Positions 18,433-25,843 of a stretch of 50,778 nt of DNA are shown here, piece after piece. Within the stretch, counting starts at the first letter, position 1. Each line of letters begins with the position of its first letter. The translations under genes and the position numbers were made by a program. The stretch lies in contig NZ_KB891896.1 of the NCBI RefSeq assembly GCF_000373585.1, positions 1 through 50,778 on the forward strand, in the 5' to 3' direction. A model generated the notes under the pieces. It made no database searches. It had not been told where the DNA came from and saw nothing but the letters and a program-made list of their open reading frames with translations. The stretch comes from Streptomyces sp. MspMP-M5. GTDB lineage: Bacteria; Actinomycetota; Actinomycetes; Streptomycetales; Streptomycetaceae.

Positions 18433-18455
18433 TTGTCAGTGGGGTGGCATAGGCT
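18433..18455 (+). promoter_or_regulatory. PafBC-type DNA-damage promoter of rarA
   Basis: TTGTCAGTG (18433-18441), exactly 8 bases, then TAGGCT (18450-18455). This is a full match to TTGTCRGTG-N8-TANNNT, as before ruvC. The -10 ends 8 bases before the GTG at 18464, so the message should be leaderless or nearly so. Confidence 0.88.
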
Positions 18456-18463
18456 CCGTAGAC

Positions 18464-19831
18464 GTGGAGCCCGACCTGTTCACCGCCGCCGCGGAAGCCC
18501 GTCAGGAGAAGGACCCCGCCGGGTCCCCTCTCGCCGTACGCATGCGCCCCCGCACCCTCGACGAAGTCGTCGGCCAGCAGCACCTGCTCAAGCCCGGCTC
18601 GCCGCTGCGGCGGCTGGTCGGCGAGGGCGCCGGAGGACCGGCGGGGCCGTCGTCGGTCTTCCTGTGGGGTCCGCCCGGCATCGGCAAGACGACCCTGGCG
18701 TACGTCGTCAGCCAGGCGACCAACAAGCGCTTCGTCGAGCTCTCCGCGATCACCGCCGGCGTCAAGGAGGTCCGCGCGGTCATCGACGGCGCCCGCCGCG
18801 CCTCGGGCGGCTACGGCAAGGAGACCGTCCTCTTCCTCGACGAGATCCACCGCTTCAGCAAGGCCCAGCAGGACTCCCTGCTGCCCGCGGTGGAGAACCG
18901 CTGGGTCACGCTGATCGCCGCCACCACCGAGAACCCGTACTTCTCGGTGATCTCCCCGCTGCTCTCCCGCTCCCTGCTGCTGACGCTCGAACCGCTCACC
19001 GACGACGACCTGCGCGGCCTGCTGCGCCGGGCGCTGACCGACGAGCGGGGCCTGGGCGGGGCGGTCGTCCTCCCTGAGGACACCGAGTCCCATCTGCTGC
19101 GGATCGCGGGCGGCGACGCCCGGCGGGCGCTGACGGCCCTGGAGGCCGGCGCCGGCTCCGCGCTGGCCAAGGGGGAGCAGGAGATCACCCTGCGGACGCT
19201 GGAGGAGGCGGTCGACCGCGCGGCGGTGAAGTACGACCGGGCCGGCGACCAGCACTACGACGTCGCCAGCGCGCTGATCAAGTCCATCCGCGGTTCCGAC
19301 GTGGATGCCGCGCTGCACTATCTGGCGCGGATGATCGAGGCCGGGGAGGACCCCCGGTTCATCGCCCGCCGGCTGATGATCTCGGCGAGCGAGGACATCG
19401 GCCTGGCCGATCCGTCGGCGCTGCAGACGGCGGTGGCGGCCGCCCAGGCGGTGGCGCTGATCGGCTTCCCCGAGGCCCGGATCACGCTGAGCCAGGCCAC
19501 CATCGCGCTCGCCCTCGCCCCGAAGTCGAACGCCGCGTATCTGGCGATAGACGCCGCGCTGGCGGACGTCCGCGCCGGCAAGGCCGGGCCGGTGCCCCCG
19601 CATCTGCGCGACAGTCACTACCAGGGCGCCCAGAAGCTGGGCCACGGCAAGGGCTACCAGTACCCGCACGACCTGCCGGGCGGCATCGCGGCCCAGCAGT
19701 ACGCCCCCGACGCGGTGCACGGCACGCGCTACTACACCCCCACCCGGCACGGCGCCGAGGCGCGCTACGCCGAGGTCGCCGAGCGGGTCCGGGCCCGGCT
19801 GCGCGGCGAGAGCGGCGAGAGCGGAGACTGA
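18464..19831 (+). CDS. rarA: Replication-associated recombination protein RarA (MgsA)
   Basis: A 455-residue AAA+ ATPase related to clamp loaders and RuvB that acts at stalled replication forks. Walker A is GPPGIGKT (69-76), Walker B is LFLDEIHRF (about 122-130), sensor 1 is AATTEN and the arginine-finger region LLSRSLLL. The C-terminal tetramerisation domain includes SDVDAALHYLARMIEAGEDPRFIARRL and the YPHDLPGG signature. GTG 18464 needs no ribosome binding site because transcription should begin within about 3 bases of it. The convergent gene downstream begins only 23 bases after the stop. Confidence 0.95.
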   Translation: MEPDLFTAAAEARQEKDPAGSPLAVRMRPRTLDEVVGQQHLLKPGSPLRRLVGEGAGGPAGPSSVFLWGPPGIGKTTLAYVVSQATNKRFVELSAITAGVKEVRAVIDGARRASGGYGKETVLFLDEIHRFSKAQQDSLLPAVENRWVTLIAATTENPYFSVISPLLSRSLLLTLEPLTDDDLRGLLRRALTDERGLGGAVVLPEDTESHLLRIAGGDARRALTALEAGAGSALAKGEQEITLRTLEEAVDRAAVKYDRAGDQHYDVASALIKSIRGSDVDAALHYLARMIEAGEDPRFIARRLMISASEDIGLADPSALQTAVAAAQAVALIGFPEARITLSQATIALALAPKSNAAYLAIDAALADVRAGKAGPVPPHLRDSHYQGAQKLGHGKGYQYPHDLPGGIAAQQYAPDAVHGTRYYTPTRHGAEARYAEVAERVRARLRGESGESGD

Positions 19832-19854
19832 CGGGGCCGGGCGCCGCGGCCGGT

Positions 19855-20775
19855 TCAGTCGGCCGCGGCCTCGAAGAGGACGTGCATCGCCCGGCGCAGC
19901 TCGGCGACGTCCCGGACGGGCTCGGGGAAGTCGAAGCGGGCGTCGAAGGTCCGCCGCACGCCGTCCGTCCCGCCGTCCCCCTGGGGCCGTTCCCCGGTTC
20001 CCCGGACGAAGCGGACCCGCAGCCCGAAGCGGTCCAGGCCCACCGGCACGGCCTGGTCGCGCAGCCCGCAGACCTCGTCGCCGCGCTCGCCGAGCAGCGC
20101 GCACAGCCCCCGGACCTGCGCGGAGTGGGCGGCGTGCAGGTGCTGGAGCAGCTCCGCCTCGTGGGAGACCAGCGGGTCGGGCGCCGCGGCGGCGAACTCC
20201 TCCGGTTCGAAGGACTCCGCGCCCCACAGGTCGTCCACGGCGCCCTCGCCGACCTCCAGGCGCAGCAGCATCCAGGCGGGCCGCCCGTACTGGCCCGGCA
20301 CGGGGTCCGGTGCCAGTGCCTCACTGATGCCCAGCAGCTCGCCGACCGGATGCCGCTCGGCGAGCAGCATCGCGGCCCGGGCCCGCTGCTCGTTGCGTAC
20401 GGGGGTGAGCCAGCCGGCGACCCAGGCGCGGCCGCGGATGCGGTGGGGCACCGCGACCGGTGCCACATCCGTGATCTCCATCACGGCGGGCAGGTCGTCG
20501 TCCTGGGCGTGTGCGGCGGCCCGGGCGGCCGCTGAGTCCCCAGGAACCAGGAGCAGCACGTCTCCTTCGGGAGTCACGGTCCGGCAGACGGGAGCCGAGA
20601 GGCCGGTCTCGTCCGGATCCTCGACTCCGGGGATGTCCAGCGACGCCATACCATGGGATTCGACGAGAGTTCGTACGCGCTCAGCCGCCGAGGGCCGCTG
20701 GGCGTCTTCCACGGGACGCGGCTGACCCGTCCCGGTGCGGTTCGCGCCGGGCAGGGGGATCCCAGGTCGAAACAT
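19855..20775 (-). CDS. DUF2470 / HugZ-like protein (putative heme-utilisation oxygenase)
   Basis: A 306-residue protein with an N-terminal split-barrel, FMN-binding-like region (about 30-125: RVRTLVESHGMASLDIPG, CRTVTPEGDVLLLVPG) and a C-terminal DUF2470 domain (SHEAELLQHLHAAHSAQVRGLCALLG to the end). This two-part layout is that of HugZ-type heme oxygenases and related pyridoxamine-oxidase-fold proteins. Heme degradation for iron release is likely but unproven. The ATG at 20775 follows GAGGAG. A DtxR/IdeR-type iron box lies 16 bases upstream of the start, which supports an iron-linked role. Confidence 0.85.
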   Translation of the reverse strand: MFRPGIPLPGANRTGTGQPRPVEDAQRPSAAERVRTLVESHGMASLDIPGVEDPDETGLSAPVCRTVTPEGDVLLLVPGDSAAARAAAHAQDDDLPAVMEITDVAPVAVPHRIRGRAWVAGWLTPVRNEQRARAAMLLAERHPVGELLGISEALAPDPVPGQYGRPAWMLLRLEVGEGAVDDLWGAESFEPEEFAAAAPDPLVSHEAELLQHLHAAHSAQVRGLCALLGERGDEVCGLRDQAVPVGLDRFGLRVRFVRGTGERPQGDGGTDGVRRTFDARFDFPEPVRDVAELRRAMHVLFEAAAD

Positions 20776-20790
20776 GCGTTCTCCTCGCGC

Positions 20791-20809
20791 TAAGGTAAGC
20801 CTCACCTAA
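20791..20809. promoter_or_regulatory. Iron box (DmdR/IdeR-type operator)
   Basis: TAAGGTAAGCCTCACCTAA matches the DtxR/IdeR consensus TTAGGTTAGSCTAACCTAA at 16 of 19 positions (S = G or C), including both GGT/ACC cores. It lies between the divergent DUF2470 gene (start at 20775) and rpsD (start at 20832). It overlaps the TACCTT hexamer (rc of 20792-20797), which could be the -10 of the minus-strand gene. Iron-loaded DmdR would be expected to repress that gene; whether rpsD is affected is unknown. Confidence 0.82.
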
Positions 20810-20831
20810 CTTACATGGAGGAACGTTCCAC

Positions 20832-21443
20832 GTGAACCAGTCGCGTCCCAAGGTCAAGAAGTCCCGTGCGCTCGGCATCGCGCTGACGCCGAAGGCCGTC
20901 AAGTACTTCGAGGCCCGTCCCTACCCGCCCGGCGAGCACGGCCGTGGCCGCAAGCAGAACAGCGACTACAAGGTCCGGCTGCTGGAGAAGCAGCGTCTGC
21001 GCGCTCAGTACGACATCAGCGAGCGCCAGATGGTCCGCGCCTACGACCGCGCTCGGAAGGTCGAAGGCAAGACGGGCGAGGCCCTGATCGTCGAGCTTGA
21101 GCGCCGTCTGGACGCGCTCGTCCTGCGTTCGGGCCTGGCCCGGACGATCTACCAGGCCCGCCAGATGGTGGTCCACGGCCACATCTCGGTGAACGACCGC
21201 AAGGTCGACAAGCCGTCCTTCCGCGTCCGCCCCGGCGACGTGGTGATGGTCCGCGAGCGCAGCCGCGACAAGCACCCCTTCCAGGTGGCCCGCGAGGGCG
21301 GCTACGCCCCCGACGGCGAGACCCCGCGCTACCTGGAGGTCAACCTCCAGGCCCTGGCGTTCCGCCTGGACCGGGACCCCAACCGCAAGGAGATCCCGGT
21401 GATCTGCGACGAGCAGCTCGTCGTCGAGTACTACGCCCGCTGA
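20832..21443 (+). CDS. rpsD: 30S ribosomal protein S4
   Basis: A 203-residue primary rRNA-binding protein of the small subunit. The S4 RNA-binding domain (RRLDALVLRSGLARTIYQARQMVVHGHISVNDRKV) is at about 94-130. The N-terminal zinc-binding cysteines found in C+ S4 proteins are absent, so this is the zinc-independent (C-) form. It is encoded alone, not in the alpha operon. GTG 20832 has GGAGG at 20817-20821. The leader is too short for the S4 autoregulatory pseudoknot known from enterobacteria. A terminator follows. Confidence 0.97.
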   Translation: MNQSRPKVKKSRALGIALTPKAVKYFEARPYPPGEHGRGRKQNSDYKVRLLEKQRLRAQYDISERQMVRAYDRARKVEGKTGEALIVELERRLDALVLRSGLARTIYQARQMVVHGHISVNDRKVDKPSFRVRPGDVVMVRERSRDKHPFQVAREGGYAPDGETPRYLEVNLQALAFRLDRDPNRKEIPVICDEQLVVEYYAR

Positions 21444-21468
21444 TCCACCGGGCCGGCGCACCGCTCAG

Positions 21469-21509
21469 CCCGCCGACTCCCCTCCGTTCGCGGACGGGGA
21501 GGCGGCGGG
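21469..21509 (+). terminator. Terminator after rpsD
   Basis: Bases 21469-21486 pair with 21491-21509 (one mismatch, one bulge) around a TTCG tetraloop region, followed by CCGGCGCGTTT. It lies 26 bases after the rpsD stop. Confidence 0.78.
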
Positions 21510-21784
21510 CCGGCGCGTTTCCGGGCGGAAATCCCTGGCTCCCGGCCGGCCGTCGGGCCGGCGGTCAACTGCCGGACGGCGGCGCCGAGTTCCCACGTCG
21601 GCGACCCCGCCCGCCCCACGGAGCGCATGCGCGCCGCCACGGACCGTGGAACCGGCCCCTGCGGTGCCGCGGGACGGAACGGCAACGCGGTACGGACGGA
21701 CAGTCACGGCGCGATAAGGTCAAGGTTGCCGTTCGAGCAGGACGAGACCAGACCAGAGCAGACCAGTCGGAGAGTGGTGCCAGC
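21510..21784. other. Intergenic region between rpsD and the DUF948 gene
   Basis: Together with the terminator this is a 341-base gene-free stretch. No reading frame here has Streptomyces codon bias with a ribosome binding site. TAAGGT (21715-21720) is a -10 candidate for the downstream gene. An imperfect repeat of GACCAGA/GAGCAGACCAG lies in the leader (about 21745-21768). I see nothing else. Confidence 0.5.
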
Positions 21785-22219
21785 GTGTCCGGTGGAGAGG
21801 TGGCCGGGATCCTCGTGGCCGTCTTCTGGGCGATCCTCGTGTCGTTCCTCGCCCTCGTACTGGTGAGGCTCGCGCAGACCCTCAAGGCGACCACCAAGAT
21901 GGTGACCGAGGTGACCGAGCAGGCCGTGCCGCTCCTCGCCGACGCCTCCGAGACCGTCCGCTCCGCGCACAGCCAACTCGCCCGCGTCGACGCCATCGCC
22001 GCCGACGTCCAAGAGGTCACCGCCAACGCCTCCGCGCTCTCCTCGACCGTCTCCTCCGCCTTCGGCGGGCCGCTGGTCAAGGTCGCGGCGTTCGGCTACG
22101 GCGTGCGCCGCGCGATCGGCAAGAAGGGCCTGCCCGAGCCGGACCGCACCGTCATCGTCGGCCGCACCCTGCCCGGCGCCCGCCGCGGCGGGCGCCGCTC
22201 CCGTCGCTCCAAGGACTGA
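21785..22219 (+). CDS. DUF948 family membrane protein
   Basis: A 144-residue protein with a single N-terminal membrane helix (about residues 6-30), then an amphipathic helical stretch (LKATTKMVTEVTEQAVPLLADASETVRSAHSQLARVDAI), typical of DUF948, and a strongly basic C-terminus (GARRGGRRSRRSKD). The function is unknown. DUF948 proteins resemble the helical methyl-accepting or BdrR-like membrane proteins but carry no enzymatic motif. The next small gene starts 8 bases after the stop and alaS overlaps that gene, so it probably belongs to the alaS transcription unit. Confidence 0.86.
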   Translation: MSGGEVAGILVAVFWAILVSFLALVLVRLAQTLKATTKMVTEVTEQAVPLLADASETVRSAHSQLARVDAIAADVQEVTANASALSSTVSSAFGGPLVKVAAFGYGVRRAIGKKGLPEPDRTVIVGRTLPGARRGGRRSRRSKD

Positions 22220-22227
22220 TCACCGCG

Positions 22228-22572
22228 ATGTTCCGCCGCGCATTCTGGTTCACCACCGGCGCCGCCGCCGGGGTGTGGGCCACCAACAAGGTCCACCGCA
22301 AGCTGCGCAAGCTGCAGCCCGACAGCCTCGCCGCCCAGGCCGCGGACAAGGCCGTCGAGACCGGACACCGGCTGCGCCAATTTGCATTGGACGTACGGGC
22401 CGGAATGTCGGACCGTGAAGAGCAACTGCACGACGCGCTCGGGCTCGCGGAGCCCGCCGAGGTGCGTGAGCTGCCCGCGCCGCGCCGTGCGGTGCAGCAG
22501 GTGCAGCAGACGTCCCACCGAACCACGAGAACCCCCGGACTGACCGGACCGACCGGAAATGAGGACCACTGA
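22228..22572 (+). CDS. Small conserved protein (DUF6167-like) upstream of alaS
   Basis: A 114-residue protein starting MFRRAFWFTTGAAAGVWATNKVHRKLRKL. This is a short hydrophobic helix that could insert in the membrane (about residues 6-19), followed by a basic patch, a helical middle (about 35-75) and a polar, probably disordered tail. The DUF6167 assignment is from memory of the family, and the function is unknown. The stop TGA overlaps the alaS ATG by one base (TGATG), giving tight translational coupling to alanyl-tRNA synthetase. Confidence 0.82.
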   Translation: MFRRAFWFTTGAAAGVWATNKVHRKLRKLQPDSLAAQAADKAVETGHRLRQFALDVRAGMSDREEQLHDALGLAEPAEVRELPAPRRAVQQVQQTSHRTTRTPGLTGPTGNEDH

Positions 22573-25241
22573 TGGAGTCGGCTGAAATCCGCCGCCGCTG
22601 GCTGCGCTTCTTCGAAGAGCGCGGGCACACCGTCGTGCCGTCGGCGTCGCTCATCGCGGACGACCCGACGCTGCTCCTGGTCCCGGCGGGCATGGTCCCC
22701 TTCAAGCCGTACTTCCTCGGCGAGGTCAAGCCCCCCTTCAAGACCGCCACCAGCGTCCAGAAGTGCGTCCGCACGCCGGACATCGAAGAGGTCGGCAAGA
22801 CCACCCGGCACGGCACGTTCTTCCAGATGTGCGGCAACTTCTCCTTCGGCGACTACTTCAAGGAAGGCGCCATCAAGTACGCCTGGGAGCTGCTGACGTC
22901 TCCCGTGGCGGAGGGCGGCTACGGCCTGGAGCCCGAGAAGCTCTGGATCACCGTCTACCTCGACGACGACGAGGCCGAGCGCATCTGGCACGAGGTCGTC
23001 GGCGTGCCCAAGGAGCGCATCCAGCGCCTGGGCAAGAAGGAGAACTACTGGTCCATGGGCGTCCCGGGCCCCTGCGGCCCGTGCTCGGAGATCAACTACG
23101 ACCGTGGCCCCGAGTTCGGCGTCGAGGGCGGCCCGGCCGTCAACGACGAGCGCTACGTGGAGATCTGGAACCTGGTCTTCATGCAGTACGAGCGCGGCGC
23201 GGGCACCGGCAAGGAGGACTTCGAGATCCTCGGCGAGCTGCCGTCGAAGAACATCGACACCGGCCTCGGCCTGGAACGCCTCGCGATGATCCTCCAGGGC
23301 GTCCGCAACATGTACGAGACCGACACCCTGCGCGTCGTGATCGACAAGGCAGGCGAGCTCACCGGCGTCCGCTACGGCGCCGCCGACGACTCCGACGTCT
23401 CGCTGCGCGTGGTCGCCGACCACATGCGCACCTCCACCATGCTCATCGGCGACGGCGTCACCCCCGGCAACGAGGGCCGCGGCTACGTCCTGCGCCGCAT
23501 CATGCGCCGCGCCATCCGCAACATGCGGCTGCTGGGCGCCACCGGCCCGGTCGTCGGCGAGCTGCTCGATGTGGTCATCCGCACGATGGGCCAGCAGTAC
23601 CCGGAGCTGCTGGAGGACCGCAAGCGGATCGAGACGGTCGCCCTCGCCGAGGAGGCCGCCTTCCTCAAGACCCTCAAGGCCGGCACCAACATCCTCGACA
23701 CCGCCGTCACCGAGACCAAGGCCGGCGGCGGCACGGTCCTCCCCGGCGACAAGGCGTTCCTGCTCCACGACACCTGGGGCTTCCCGATCGACCTCACCCT
23801 CGAAATGGCCGCCGAGCAGGGCCTCTCGGTGGACGAGGACGGCTTCCGCCGCCTGATGAAGGAGCAGCGGGAGCGCGCCAAGGCCGACGCCCAGGCCAAG
23901 AAGCACGGCCACGCCGACATGTCGGCCTACCGCGAGATCGCCGACACCGCCGGCGCCTCGGTCTTCACCGGCTACACCGACACCGAGGGCGAGTCCACCG
24001 TCGTCGGCCTGGTGGTCAACGGCGCCTCGGCCCCGGCCGCCCACGAGGGCGACGAGGTCGAGGTCGTGCTGGACCGCACGCCGTTCTACGCCGAGGGCGG
24101 CGGCCAGCTCGCCGACACCGGCCGCATCAAGCTGGACAACGGCGCCGTCGTCGAGGTGCGCGACGTCCAGCAGCCGGTCCCCGGCGTCCTCGTCCACAAG
24201 GGCGCGGTGCAGGTCGGCGAGGTGGTGCTCGGCGCCGCCGGGTACGCCGTCATCGACGTCCAGCGCCGCCGGGCCATCGCCCGCGCGCACAGCGCCACCC
24301 ACCTCACCCACCAGGCGCTGCGCGACGCCCTGGGCCCGACGGCCGCCCAGGCCGGCTCGGAGAACTCCCCGGGCCGCTTCCGCTTCGACTTCGGTTCGCC
24401 GACCGCCGTGCCCGGCTCGGTCCTCACCGACGTCGAGCAGAAGATCAACGACGTCCTCGCCCGCGAACTCGACGTGCACGCCGAGGTCATGAGCATGGAC
24501 GAGGCCAAGAAGCAGGGCGCCATCGCCGAGTTCGGCGAGAAGTACGGCGAGCGGGTCCGCGTGGTCACCATCGGCGACTTCTCCAAGGAGCTGTGCGGCG
24601 GTACGCACGTCCACAACACCGCCCAGCTGGGCCTGGTGAAGCTGCTCGGCGAGTCCTCCATCGGCTCCGGCGTGCGCCGGGTCGAGGCCCTGGTCGGTGT
24701 GGACGCCTACCGGTTCCTGGCCCGTGAGCACACCGTCGTCTCGCAGCTCACCGAGCTGGTCAAGGGCCGCCCGGAGGAGCTGCCGGAGAAGATCTCCGGT
24801 GTCCTGGCCAAGCTGAAGGACGCCGAGAAGGAGATCGAGAAGTTCCGCGCCGAGAAGGTGCTGCAGGCCGCGGCCGGGCTGGCCGAGGGCGCCCAGGACG
24901 TCCGCGGGGTGGCCCTGGTCGCCGCCCCGGTCCAGGACGGTACCTCCGCCGACGACCTGCGCAAGCTCGTCCTCGACGTGCGCGGCCGGATCCAGGGCGA
25001 CCGCCCCGTCGTGGTGGCCCTCTTCACCGTCGCCAACGGCCGCCCGCTGACGGTCATCGCCACCAACGAGGCCGCCCGCGAGCGCGGCATCAAGGCCGGC
25101 GACCTGGTCCGCACCGCGGCCAAGACGCTCGGCGGCGGTGGCGGCGGCAAGCCGGACGTCGCCCAGGGCGGCGGGCAGAACGCCGCCGCGGTGCCCGAGG
25201 CCGTCGAGGCTGTCCGGCGCCTGGTGTCCGAGGCGGCCTGA
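22572..25241 (+). CDS. alaS: Alanyl-tRNA synthetase
   Basis: An 889-residue enzyme with all domains. The class II aminoacylation core is N-terminal (MESAEIRRRWLRFFEERGHTVVPSASL, motif 1 GMVPFKPYF, motif 2 RTPDIEEVGKTTRHGTFFQMCGNFSFGDYFK). The tRNA-recognition domain follows. The editing domain carries the zinc ligands His573 and His577 (HSATH) plus Cys675 and His679 (CGGTH). The C-Ala domain is at the end (GGGGGKPDVAQGGG). The editing site is intact, so mischarged Ser/Gly-tRNA(Ala) should be cleared. It starts on the last base of the preceding small gene. Confidence 0.98.
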   Translation: MESAEIRRRWLRFFEERGHTVVPSASLIADDPTLLLVPAGMVPFKPYFLGEVKPPFKTATSVQKCVRTPDIEEVGKTTRHGTFFQMCGNFSFGDYFKEGAIKYAWELLTSPVAEGGYGLEPEKLWITVYLDDDEAERIWHEVVGVPKERIQRLGKKENYWSMGVPGPCGPCSEINYDRGPEFGVEGGPAVNDERYVEIWNLVFMQYERGAGTGKEDFEILGELPSKNIDTGLGLERLAMILQGVRNMYETDTLRVVIDKAGELTGVRYGAADDSDVSLRVVADHMRTSTMLIGDGVTPGNEGRGYVLRRIMRRAIRNMRLLGATGPVVGELLDVVIRTMGQQYPELLEDRKRIETVALAEEAAFLKTLKAGTNILDTAVTETKAGGGTVLPGDKAFLLHDTWGFPIDLTLEMAAEQGLSVDEDGFRRLMKEQRERAKADAQAKKHGHADMSAYREIADTAGASVFTGYTDTEGESTVVGLVVNGASAPAAHEGDEVEVVLDRTPFYAEGGGQLADTGRIKLDNGAVVEVRDVQQPVPGVLVHKGAVQVGEVVLGAAGYAVIDVQRRRAIARAHSATHLTHQALRDALGPTAAQAGSENSPGRFRFDFGSPTAVPGSVLTDVEQKINDVLARELDVHAEVMSMDEAKKQGAIAEFGEKYGERVRVVTIGDFSKELCGGTHVHNTAQLGLVKLLGESSIGSGVRRVEALVGVDAYRFLAREHTVVSQLTELVKGRPEELPEKISGVLAKLKDAEKEIEKFRAEKVLQAAAGLAEGAQDVRGVALVAAPVQDGTSADDLRKLVLDVRGRIQGDRPVVVALFTVANGRPLTVIATNEAARERGIKAGDLVRTAAKTLGGGGGGKPDVAQGGGQNAAAVPEAVEAVRRLVSEAA

Positions 25242-25246
25242 CGGAC

Positions 25247-25720
25247 GTGAGCGAGATGCGACGCGGCCGCCGTATCGCCGTGGATGTCGGGGACGCCCGG
25301 ATCGGGGTCGCCTCGTGCGACCCCGACGGGGTCCTCGCCACCCCCGTCGAGACCGTGCCGGGCCGGGACGTCCCGGCGGCGCACCGGCGGCTGAAGGCGA
25401 TCGTCGAGGAGTACGAGCCGCTGGAGGTCGTGGTCGGCCTGCCCCGTTCCCTCAGCGGGGGAGAGGGGCCGGCCGCGGCCAAGGTCCGTGCCTTCGCCCG
25501 GGAACTGGCCGGGAACATCGCCCCCGTAGGGGTCCGGCTGGTCGACGAGCGGATGTCGACGGTCACCGCGACCCACGGACTGCGGGCCTCCGGCGTCCGC
25601 AGCAAGAAGGGCCGCTCGGTGGTCGACCAGGCCGCCGCGGTGGTCATCCTCCAGAGCGCCCTGGAGACCGAACGGACGTCCGGGCAACCGCCGGGGGAAC
25701 CCGTCGAAGTGGTCGACTGA
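25247..25720 (+). CDS. ruvX: RuvX/YqgF family putative Holliday junction resolvase / pre-16S rRNA nuclease
   Basis: A 157-residue RNase H-fold protein with the family motifs AVDVGDARIGVASCD (first catalytic Asp), VVGLPRSLSG, LVDERMSTVTA (Glu) and VDQAAAVVILQ (last Asp). Homologues process the 5' end of 16S rRNA in E. coli and were earlier proposed as junction resolvases. GTG 25247 lies five bases after the alaS stop; ATG 25256 is a possible alternative start. Position between alaS and mltG is conserved in actinobacteria. Confidence 0.94.
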   Translation: MSEMRRGRRIAVDVGDARIGVASCDPDGVLATPVETVPGRDVPAAHRRLKAIVEEYEPLEVVVGLPRSLSGGEGPAAAKVRAFARELAGNIAPVGVRLVDERMSTVTATHGLRASGVRSKKGRSVVDQAAAVVILQSALETERTSGQPPGEPVEVVD

Positions 25721-25730
25721 TCGCGGTACG

Positions 25731-25793
25731 GTAACGTTCCGCGCGTTGTGGCGGTTCGAACAGCCGCGCGTGCAAGCAGAGGCGGAACGGTAC
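25731..25793. repeat. Inverted repeat between ruvX and mltG
   Basis: GTAACGTTCCGC (25731-25742) and GCGGAACGGTAC (25782-25793) are inverted copies with one mismatch. They flank an inner, weaker palindrome centred on GGTTCGAAC (25753-25761). The element could be an operator or a folded leader for mltG. Confidence 0.55.
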
Positions 25794-25843
25794 GTCAGGC
25801 GCTGCCCGGATGGAGCGCCCCGCCTCTCGGCTCTAGGGGATCG

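Noticed and set aside
25753..25761. GGTTCGAAC resembling a tRNA T-arm
   Set aside because: No acceptor stem, D-arm or anticodon arm can be folded around it.
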